Assembly (NCBI GenBank): GCA_021768245.1
Contig: JAETNO010000003.1
Location: 166,294 to 230,293, forward strand
DNA: 64,000 bases
Direction of reading: 5' to 3'
Source: Bacteroidaceae bacterium
Lineage (GTDB): Bacteria; Bacteroidota; Bacteroidia; Bacteroidales; Muribaculaceae
Part shown: positions 17,746 to 25,001 of the stretch, in pieces
Position numbering within the stretch: the first letter of the stretch is position 1
Layout of the letters: each line of letters begins with the position of its first letter
The notes under the pieces: generated by a model
Database searches by the model: none
What the model was told of the DNA's origin: nothing
Seen by the model: only the letters and a program-made list of their open reading frames with translations
Position numbers and translations under genes: made by a program

Positions 17746-19658
17746 CCTAAGAGTTTTGAGATATCGTCCATGTTTATGATGGTGAACACGGTGTTGCCCT
17801 CGGGGGTGAGCGCGGGCGTCGGCAGTCTGAAAAGGTCGCTGATAAGTCGGTCCATCTCGGCGGGTGTAAGGGACTGTCCACGCTTGATTGCGCTGCTGCG
17901 GGCCATGGAGAGGGCAAGGCGTTCGTGGAGCGAGTTGCCGAGTTCCTCGCCGCTTTCGGTCACGCTTTCAATCATGCCGAGGAGGGTGTCGCGCGGGTTG
18001 GCTCCGGTCAGGATTGAAGGGACACCGCTGATGCTCCAGGTGTTGTCGCCGAGCGGGGCGAGGCTGAATCCGAGTTCTTCAAGCGAGGGAGCTATGTCGG
18101 TGAGCACAGCATTTTGGGCTGCTGACAGTTCCACGACTTCGGGGAACATTGTGGATTGCGATATGAAGCCCTTCTCCCTGGCCTTGGCGAGATATGAATC
18201 GTAGAGTATGCGTTTATGGGCGCGATGCTGGTCTATTATCATAAGCCCGTCGCGGGAGGGGGTGAGGATATAGGCGTTTTTCAGCTGAAGGGTCGCGCTT
18301 TGCGGCGTCACCATCATGGAGTCGGGACTGCCGTCGGAAAGGTCGAGTTCGCTGTCTGCGGAGTTGACCTTGCTTTCGACCATCGATGCGTAGCCGTCGT
18401 CGCGTTTCTTTACGAAGTCGTCGTAGAGCTTTTCCCAGTCGCGGAAACGCTCGGAGGACTGTTGGGGGAATTGTGACATTCGCGAGCCGGTGTTTGCTGT
18501 GGACTGTCGGTCTGCGAATGACGATTGCCTGGAAGCGCGCTGCTCACGCGGTTCTGCGAAAGGATTGTAGCCTTCGTCAAGCTCCACCTCGTGGTTGGCG
18601 GTGGCGTCGGGTGAAAAGGCCGGTATTTCGGGGGCGTCCTCCACGTCGAAATCTATGGCCGGGGCGGCGTTGAACCGTCCGAGCGATTCGCGCACGGCAG
18701 CGGTCAGTATCTGCCATATTGCCTGCTCGTTCTCGAATTTTATCTCATTTTTGGTCGGATGGATGTTGACATCAATGGTCTCGGGGTCGACCGTGAGATT
18801 TATGAAATAGTTTGGCTGCTCGTCAGCTGGAATCAGCCGCTCGTAGCATTGGAGTATGGCTTTGTGGAAATATGGATGGCGCATGTTGCGTCCGTTGACC
18901 ATCAGATATTGAAGCGCGTTGCGTTTGCGGGCGTTTTCTGGAAGCCCGATGAAGCCGTTGAGCCTTACGATTGAGGTGTCGGTGTCGACGGGGATAATCT
19001 GCTTGTCGAGCGATTTGCCGAAGAGGTCGGCTATACGACCCTTGAGCGATGAGCGACGGAGGGAGTGGAGGGTGGTATCATTGCTGATGAGGGTGAAGTC
19101 CACTCCGATGTTGACAAGGGCGAGCCTTTCGAATTCCCGCATTATATTGCTAAGCTCGACGGAGTCCTTTTTCAGGAACTTGCGCCGTGCGGGCACGTTG
19201 AAAAAGAGGTTCTTGACCATCATATTGCTGCCCGGGGCGCATGCTTCCGGAGTCTGGCTCTCGACTTTCGACCCGTTGATAACCAGACGTGTGCCTATTG
19301 TCTCCTCCTTGCGCATGGTTCGGAGGTCGACCTGGGCTATTGCGGCGATAGAAGCGAGCGCCTCTCCGCGGAATCCCATTGTTGATAGCGTGAAGAGGTC
19401 GTCGGCGCGGCTTATCTTCGAGGTGGCATGGCGTTCGAAAGCCATGCGGGCGTCGGTGTCGCTCATTCCGCAGCCGTTGTCAATCACCTGGATTAGTGTG
19501 CGGCCTGCGTCCTTGAGTATTATGGTGATGGAGGTGGCTCCCGCGTCGATGGAGTTTTCAACAAGCTCCTTTATTACGGATGCGGGGCGTTGGATTACTT
19601 CTCCGGCGGCAATCTGGTTGGCTACGGAGTCGGGAAGAAGTCTGATTACATCACTCAT
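17742..19658 (-). CDS. mutL: DNA mismatch repair protein MutL
   Basis: MutL couples MutS mismatch recognition to strand excision. The 638-aa protein shows the GHKL ATPase motifs near the N-terminus (ELVENSIDAGATSI, DNGCGM, RHATSKI, MGFRGEALASI), a transducer domain to about residue 330, a variable linker, and a C-terminal dimerisation domain. The metal-dependent endonuclease motif DQHA-x2-E-x4-E is degenerate here (DQHRAHKRILYD), as I recall for other Bacteroidetes MutL proteins, so nicking activity is doubtful. It overlaps the OstA-like gene by 8 bp and DUF4105 by 4 bp. Confidence 0.97.
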   Translation of the reverse strand: MSDVIRLLPDSVANQIAAGEVIQRPASVIKELVENSIDAGATSITIILKDAGRTLIQVIDNGCGMSDTDARMAFERHATSKISRADDLFTLSTMGFRGEALASIAAIAQVDLRTMRKEETIGTRLVINGSKVESQTPEACAPGSNMMVKNLFFNVPARRKFLKKDSVELSNIMREFERLALVNIGVDFTLISNDTTLHSLRRSSLKGRIADLFGKSLDKQIIPVDTDTSIVRLNGFIGLPENARKRNALQYLMVNGRNMRHPYFHKAILQCYERLIPADEQPNYFINLTVDPETIDVNIHPTKNEIKFENEQAIWQILTAAVRESLGRFNAAPAIDFDVEDAPEIPAFSPDATANHEVELDEGYNPFAEPREQRASRQSSFADRQSTANTGSRMSQFPQQSSERFRDWEKLYDDFVKKRDDGYASMVESKVNSADSELDLSDGSPDSMMVTPQSATLQLKNAYILTPSRDGLMIIDQHRAHKRILYDSYLAKAREKGFISQSTMFPEVVELSAAQNAVLTDIAPSLEELGFSLAPLGDNTWSISGVPSILTGANPRDTLLGMIESVTESGEELGNSLHERLALSMARSSAIKRGQSLTPAEMDRLISDLFRLPTPALTPEGNTVFTIINMDDISKLLG

Positions 19659-21648
19659 TGCTCTCTTCCTCCTTTATTATCGGGGTTTCTGTATGTTTGT
19701 TGTCGGCTTCATTTTCAGGGTCGTTGTCAGGAACAGTCGTTGTGTCTGTTTCCGCGCCTGTATTTGTGCCCTCGATTTTATCGGGAATTACCTGGTGGTT
19801 TACGAGGGAATCAAGCGACAGTGAATCGGGGGTAAGCATTGTAGAATCTGGTTTCAATGCAAGTGAATCACCCGGTTCCGTGACGGCGGGTCTCTGTGGA
19901 ACAGGCGTCTGCGGAGTCTGAGGTTTGGGGCGTCCTGTTGCCGTCCCGCGCACCGTGTATGCGTCAGGGCGCATCTTGCCGAACAGTTGCTGGGATTTCA
20001 GGTCGGCCATTTCGGGAGGATAGTCAAAGACCTCGTCAGGTGCCATCGGACGCAGGGGGCCATACCAGCGGAACTGCGGCAGATAGTATGACGAGCGTTT
20101 GGCAAGGTAGAGCGGCGTCACCTTCCCTGTGGAATTGGGCCACATAATGATGCGTTCCACTTCGTTGCCATTGAAAAAGGCGTCCATATAGCTGCTCTCG
20201 GTGAAGGAGAACTTATTGTAGGTCGAGTCGTTCTCCATCGGGAACATTATGACCTGGACGTTCCCCTCCACGTAGAGGCGTCGCAGGGTGGAGTCGTTGA
20301 ACCACGCGGTCATGTCGGCTCCCGTAAGCTGGTTGTAGCAGTCCTCACCGATATGTTGCGACACAAGCCCGGATTCAGGCAGGCGCGCCCAGTCGGCGGT
20401 GGAGTCATTGAGGTGCACGTAGATTACATTGCCTACAATCTGCTTGTCGCCGTTCCATAAAATCGGGTGGTCATACATATATAATATAGAGTCGCGCTCC
20501 ACCATGCTCATAGAGTCGCAGAGACCCTGGATATCGCGGCGGAAAAAGCGCACGCGGTGGAATACGTCGGTGACTTTCGTCGAGTCAGCGAGCGTGTATG
20601 CACTGATTGTGTCGCCGTGGAGATAGAGGGTGTCGGCTTTGGAATATTCAAGCGCGAGGGCGTCGCCGGTGACGAAGGCGGAGTCGGTCAGTTCGTTGTA
20701 GAAGCCATAGTTGCCCCGGAGTTCGGATTTACGGGTGGAGTCGGTGAGCACCATGTTGCCGAAAGCTTCTCCGTAGCCTTTGTTGCGGTCGTAGAAGAGA
20801 GTGTCGCCCGTCAGGGTGTTTCCCCGGCGGGTATGGACCGTAGAGCGGTCATAGAGGTCGGCCATGCCGAGGTTGGTGTCGTAGAACCCGGACGTGGAGT
20901 TGATTTCGCCGTCCTTATTGACTATAAGTGTCTGACACATCAGCTGTGCGATGTGGGTGTCGGTATTATAGGTCAGCGAGTCGGTATACATTCTCAGCGT
21001 GTCGTTGGGGCGCGGGCCTGTAAGGTCGACGTTGAGATAGAAAAAGGCGTCCTTCGTTGCCGGATAGTAATAGCCCTGAAGCGAACGGAGGATGTTCTGG
21101 TTGTCGCTCAGTGTGCCTCCGGTCTCATAGTAGCCTACATCCTGCGCGAGGTCGTAGAAAAACACGTCGGTTGTGAGAGATACGTCGCGGTTGATCAGCT
21201 TCACTTTTTTCCCCGGATAGGCGCGCAGTTCAGCGAGTTCTCCCTCGCCGTTGTAGTAAAGCTCGTCGCCGTAGACAAAAAGGGTGTCGCCCTGCTCCAT
21301 ATGCACGTTGTTGAAGGCATCGAGCGACGATGTGACCTCGTTGAATCGCGCGCTGTCGCAGTACATGAACATGTCGCCCTTGCGGAAGAGCACATTGCCG
21401 ACGAGTATCTGCACGTCGGAATCACGCGCCTGATTGTAGGTGAGCCTGTCGGCGCGCTCAAGGAATACCTTTCCGGGCGTGTGGCGGTCGGTCGTGGGGA
21501 TTGTCGGGCGTATCACGCTCTTTTTCGGCGCGGGCGCTGTCTTGACGGCCGGGGCTTTGGCCGGGCCGTCCTTGGGGGCCTGCGCGAGCATGGCGGGAAG
21601 CGAGATGAGCGCTACCGCGAGGATTGCCAGAATGTTGGAGCTCTTCAT
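19651..21648 (-). CDS. OstA/LptA-like envelope protein
   Basis: The 665-aa protein has a signal peptide (ILAILAVALISLPAMLAQA) and two stretches of OstA-like beta-jellyroll repeats from about residue 65 to 480. The typical phrases are VQILVGNVLFRKGDMFMYCDSARF, GDELYYNGEGELAELRAYPG and INSTSGFYDTN. The C-terminus is low complexity, Pro/Thr/Asp-rich. The OstA_2/LptA-like family is involved in moving lipopolysaccharide across the periplasm; the large Bacteroidetes version is poorly characterised. It sits between a SurA-like chaperone and mutL, the usual Bacteroidales order. Function in LPS transport is inferred. Confidence 0.85.
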   Translation of the reverse strand: MKSSNILAILAVALISLPAMLAQAPKDGPAKAPAVKTAPAPKKSVIRPTIPTTDRHTPGKVFLERADRLTYNQARDSDVQILVGNVLFRKGDMFMYCDSARFNEVTSSLDAFNNVHMEQGDTLFVYGDELYYNGEGELAELRAYPGKKVKLINRDVSLTTDVFFYDLAQDVGYYETGGTLSDNQNILRSLQGYYYPATKDAFFYLNVDLTGPRPNDTLRMYTDSLTYNTDTHIAQLMCQTLIVNKDGEINSTSGFYDTNLGMADLYDRSTVHTRRGNTLTGDTLFYDRNKGYGEAFGNMVLTDSTRKSELRGNYGFYNELTDSAFVTGDALALEYSKADTLYLHGDTISAYTLADSTKVTDVFHRVRFFRRDIQGLCDSMSMVERDSILYMYDHPILWNGDKQIVGNVIYVHLNDSTADWARLPESGLVSQHIGEDCYNQLTGADMTAWFNDSTLRRLYVEGNVQVIMFPMENDSTYNKFSFTESSYMDAFFNGNEVERIIMWPNSTGKVTPLYLAKRSSYYLPQFRWYGPLRPMAPDEVFDYPPEMADLKSQQLFGKMRPDAYTVRGTATGRPKPQTPQTPVPQRPAVTEPGDSLALKPDSTMLTPDSLSLDSLVNHQVIPDKIEGTNTGAETDTTTVPDNDPENEADNKHTETPIIKEEESNE

Positions 21649-21660
21649 GCCGCTCCCTCC

Positions 21661-23022
21661 TTACTGCTGTTTGTTCCAGCCCTTATGCTTAAACTCGCAG
21701 TTGCGCCAGCCCTCCTCGATGCGGACGTAGGTGTTTTTAATCTTTTCAGCCAGCCAATCGTTGAGCACTTGTTCGCGGCGGGCATCCTCATATCTGCCTT
21801 TCAGCAGCTGATAGTCATCGGAGATGTTGGCTTTGTGGCCTGGGATGCGTTCCGCAAGTTTCACGATTGCTACGGTCTCGCGGTTGTTGCGGTCGGTCAT
21901 GATGAAGGGTTCGGAGATGTCGCCCGGTTCCATGTCGTTGACAAGCTTGGCCACTTCCTGCGGGAGTTCCGACATATGGAAACGGGTTGTCCCCGTGCGC
22001 TCGTTGACGAGGAGACCCTTGTTGTTTTTAGTGTCCTTGTCCTGTGAAAGGTAGGAGACCGCTTCCTCGAAGGAGAATTTGTTGGCCGTGATGTCCTTGC
22101 GCAGGGAATCCATGCGCTCGACGGCATCGGTGAGGTCTTTCTCGTCGACTTTCGGTTTGAGAAGTATATGGCGCACGTTCACTCGGTCACCACGCTTCTC
22201 GATGAGCTGCATGATATGGAAGCCATACTCCGTCTCTACGATTTTCGACACCTTCTTGGGGTCGTTGAGGTTGAAGGCTACTGCTGCGAATTCCGGCACG
22301 AGCTGTCCGCGTCCGGTAAGTCCGAGTTCTCCGCCACGCTGCGACGAGCCGGGGTCCTCCGAATAGAGGATTGCGAGTGTCGAGAACTGGCTCTCGCCCT
22401 TGTTGACCTGGTCGGTGAAGCTGCGGAGACGGGCTTTGACATCCTCGATTGCCTCGCGTGGAATTGCCGGCTGCATGGTCAGAATCTGTACCTCGACCTG
22501 CAGGGGCACCCATGGTATGCTGTCCTCGGGCAGTTTCTCGAAATAGCGGCGTACGTCAGCCGGGGTGGCCTTGATGTTTTTGGTGAGATTGCTCTGCACC
22601 TGCTGGATGCGGATGCGGTTTCTCACCATGTCGCGCAGCGATTCGCGCATGGAGGGGATGGATTTGTGGAAGTATTGTTCAACTTTTTCTTTTGACCCGA
22701 GTGAGGCTATGTAGTTGTTGAGATAGGCCTCTACCTGCTGGTTTACCATTGCGTCGGCGGCCTCGATTGTGTCGGTCTCTGCCTGATGGAGATAGAGCTT
22801 TTCGATGGCGAGCTGTTCGGGCACCACGCAGTAGGGGTCGCCGCTGATGGGCATTTTCTCGTAGAGCATTGTCTGGTAGGCTTCTTCGATTTCAGATTTC
22901 CAGATAGGTTGGTCGCCTACGACCCATGCCACTTCCTCGGCAACATTGTCTGTGCCGGCCGAGACATAGACGGCGCCCGTGAGGAGCAGGACGCCAAGCA
23001 ATATGATTGATTTGATTTTCAC
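21661..23022 (-). CDS. SurA-like periplasmic peptidyl-prolyl isomerase/chaperone
   Basis: The 453-aa protein has a signal peptide, a SurA-type N-terminal domain (EEVAWVVGDQPIWKSEIEEA) and two parvulin-like domains: about residues 175-285 (YSEDPGSSQRGGELGLTGRGQLVPEF, ETEYGFHIMQLIEKRGD) and 285-390 (VNVRHILLKPKVDEKDL, GLLVNERTGTTRFHMSELP). A C-terminal helix follows. Such proteins assist folding of outer-membrane proteins. It is the first gene of the envelope block, with a good -7 element at 23066-23073 and only 12 bp between it and the OstA-like gene. Confidence 0.9.
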   Translation of the reverse strand: MKIKSIILLGVLLLTGAVYVSAGTDNVAEEVAWVVGDQPIWKSEIEEAYQTMLYEKMPISGDPYCVVPEQLAIEKLYLHQAETDTIEAADAMVNQQVEAYLNNYIASLGSKEKVEQYFHKSIPSMRESLRDMVRNRIRIQQVQSNLTKNIKATPADVRRYFEKLPEDSIPWVPLQVEVQILTMQPAIPREAIEDVKARLRSFTDQVNKGESQFSTLAILYSEDPGSSQRGGELGLTGRGQLVPEFAAVAFNLNDPKKVSKIVETEYGFHIMQLIEKRGDRVNVRHILLKPKVDEKDLTDAVERMDSLRKDITANKFSFEEAVSYLSQDKDTKNNKGLLVNERTGTTRFHMSELPQEVAKLVNDMEPGDISEPFIMTDRNNRETVAIVKLAERIPGHKANISDDYQLLKGRYEDARREQVLNDWLAEKIKNTYVRIEEGWRNCEFKHKGWNKQQ

Positions 23023-23065
23023 GCGGTTATGATATGATAGGTGTGAGAATTCGGAATATCAGCCC

Positions 23066-23073
23066 CAAAGTTA
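23066..23073 (-). promoter_or_regulatory. -7 promoter element of the surA-ostA-mutL block
   Basis: The minus-strand octamer TAACTTTG fits TAnnTTTG exactly and lies 44 bp before the surA-like start. The same octamer is used at 23256, 58971, 60700 and 60835. No convincing -33 box at 19-21 bp. Confidence 0.55.
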
Positions 23074-23255
23074 CAAAAAATATCTCAAACCGAGGAAAAT
23101 CATACCCGTTTTTCAGGGCGTTGCATGGCTCTGCCCGTTCGGAATTTATCGGATTCTGTGGTTGGACGATTTTCCGGCATTACGGTGCATGTGTGGTTTG
23201 GCCGTCTCTTTTGGCAATTCGGTTACAATTGTGCGGAGTTTTGGATTTTTTAATT

Positions 23256-23263
23256 TAACTTTG
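23256..23263 (+). promoter_or_regulatory. -7 promoter element upstream of the coiled-coil gene and the MITE-like repeat
   Basis: TAACTTTG on the plus strand fits TAnnTTTG. Transcription would start near 23270, just before the structured repeat at 23281-23547, so the repeat would form most of the 5' leader of the gene at 23577. I see no second TAnnTTTG between the repeat and the start codon. Confidence 0.5.
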
Positions 23264-23280
23264 CAATATACTACACTCTA

Positions 23281-23547
23281 AGAAACTGTTTAAAATTTTA
23301 TCGTTAATTTTTACAACTGGATTTCGGAGAGATTTTTGCCATGTAGAAACAGGAGTGTAGCGAGCTACATGACTGTTTCAAAGGGCAAAAAGCGCCCGAA
23401 AGGCAGTTGCTTCCAGCCTACGGTATCTTCCGGCTCTTTCCGGTTTTTCATTCGTCAGATAGCACAGCTATACTTCCTCATTCCAAAACCGGAAATAGCT
23501 CGAAAGATACCTACTAAAAATTCACGAGAAAAATTTAAACAGTTTCT
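23281..23547. repeat. Structured MITE-like element with perfect terminal inverted repeats
   Basis: A 267-bp element is bounded by a perfect 14-bp inverted repeat, AGAAACTGTTTAAA (23281-23294) and its complement (23534-23547). Similarity continues inward (TTTT-atCG against TTTT-ctCG). Inside are two large hairpins. One pairs TTTTTGCC near 23333-23340 with GGGCAAAAA near 23383. The other pairs GGTATCTTCCGG...TTTCCGGTTTT (about 23422-23447) with AAAACCGGAAAT...AAGATACC (about 23485-23511). It contains no credible gene; a 95-codon frame across it is unlike any protein I know. A non-autonomous transposon relic or a structured RNA repeat are both possible. Confidence 0.7.
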
Positions 23548-23576
23548 AAAAACCGCCAATAAAACACTGTGCAGCT

Positions 23577-24929
23577 ATGTCCATGATGACTTTTTTCAGA
23601 AGAGCGTTCGGTTTTTCCCCTGAAACAGAGGAGGAAGACGATGATTATAATCCGGCTGTGCCGCAATATGCCGCATCTGCCGTCGAGCCTGCAAAGACGC
23701 AGGCCGTAGGTCACCGTAGCGATTCCGCTTCTGCTGCAGAGGTTTCTGCGGATGATGAGACAAAGTCAGAAAGCGACACAGCCCTCCCTGCCGACCTTTT
23801 CGATGCCGTGATAGAGCTGTTCAATAACGCGCAGCCCGATTTCGTGAAGAAATGTCTTAATGTGGAGTCACAGCGACAGTATATACTCAACTCTCTGTCA
23901 GAATCTCTCAAAGGACGTCTGAATTCTGTGATTGAGTCCTCGGCCCATAAGTGGGACAAGGAAAAATCGGAATTGGAGAAGAAGATAGCCGACCTTGAGG
24001 GGGATGATAATGAAATGGCAAAGCTGCGTCAGGAAAACCGCCGGCTTAAATTGAGCGTAGACCGCCAGAAGCGAGCCTTGCTTGACCGTATAAATGACCT
24101 CGAGACGCAAGTGGCCAGGCAGTCGGAAGAAAAAGAGCGATTTTTCAGTAAGAAGCATACACCGGCCACCGAGGAACTTGCAAAGGCCAATTCCCGCATA
24201 AAGGAACTTGAGGAGGAAAAATCGGCGCTTGAGACCGAAAAGACAGCCCTCGAAGGTGGGAGGAGTGCCTATGAAGACGAGCGGGCGGCTTTCGACGAGC
24301 AGAGGTCGGCGTTTGAGGCTTCAAGGACAGAATTGACCGCAGAGTGTGACCGCTTGCGCGATGAAGTGGAACGCCAGACCACTCTCAAGGAGCAGCTTGA
24401 AGTCAAGACCTCGATGAGCGACGCCATGATTAACGACCTCCGTAATCAGGCTGCGACAGCCCGTCAGGAACTTGAAAAGATGCAGCGTGAAACCGAGGAC
24501 GTGATGGAGCAAATCAAGATTCAACTCGACGGTTTTGAGGATTTGAAAGCCCGCAAGGATGCGAAGATTGCCGAGCTTCAGGAGGCCAATGCTTCATTGC
24601 GCCGCACGATAGAGACCAATCTCTACAATCAGGCAAACAGTGAGATGAAGCTCCGCTCCGAAATCAAAAGTCTACGCGCTCAGCTTGAAAAAGCCTCGGC
24701 TGTTTCCACGGAGGCATCCGCACCGCCGTCGGATGAAGCCTTGAATGAGCCTCCACGCGAATATGAAAAGGCCCCGCGCAAGCGCGGACGCCCTAAGAAA
24801 GTGCGTATCGACAGCGAACTCGACAACACCGAGTGGTTTTCATCGGCCAAGGATGATTCCGACTTCGGCTACCACGAACCTCCGCGCCGCCCTGTCAACG
24901 ACAATGAAGCCCAACTGTCGCTTTTCTGA
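23577..24929 (+). CDS. Coiled-coil protein with a C-terminal AT-hook-like motif, function unknown
   Basis: The 450-aa protein has no signal peptide. Residues about 120-380 are continuous heptad-rich coiled coil, very rich in Glu, Lys, Gln, Ala and Arg (for example ELEEEKSALETEKTALEG). The acidic N-terminal 80 residues are likely disordered. Near residue 400 is KAPRKRGRPKKVRI, which contains the RGRP core of an AT-hook, followed by a short acidic tail. Together these suggest a cytoplasmic filament or chromosome-associated protein, but that is inference and I do not recognise a family. The start at 23577 has a second in-frame ATG 6 bp downstream. Its leader appears to be the MITE-like repeat. 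Confidence 0.75.
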   Translation: MSMMTFFRRAFGFSPETEEEDDDYNPAVPQYAASAVEPAKTQAVGHRSDSASAAEVSADDETKSESDTALPADLFDAVIELFNNAQPDFVKKCLNVESQRQYILNSLSESLKGRLNSVIESSAHKWDKEKSELEKKIADLEGDDNEMAKLRQENRRLKLSVDRQKRALLDRINDLETQVARQSEEKERFFSKKHTPATEELAKANSRIKELEEEKSALETEKTALEGGRSAYEDERAAFDEQRSAFEASRTELTAECDRLRDEVERQTTLKEQLEVKTSMSDAMINDLRNQAATARQELEKMQRETEDVMEQIKIQLDGFEDLKARKDAKIAELQEANASLRRTIETNLYNQANSEMKLRSEIKSLRAQLEKASAVSTEASAPPSDEALNEPPREYEKAPRKRGRPKKVRIDSELDNTEWFSSAKDDSDFGYHEPPRRPVNDNEAQLSLF

Positions 24930-25001
24930 AAAAAACTGTCAATTTTGAAAATACCGCGAAAATACGCTTCCATATCTTGAATTAGAACACGTATTCTGAA
25001 T

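Noticed and set aside
20557..22047. 496-codon plus-strand frame antisense to the ostA-like and surA-like genes
   Set aside because: It has no family resemblance, a composition typical of an antisense shadow, and both opposite-strand genes have clear domains.
23336..23623. 95-codon frame within the MITE-like repeat
   Set aside because: It follows the hairpin sequence and runs out of frame into the start of the real coiled-coil gene.
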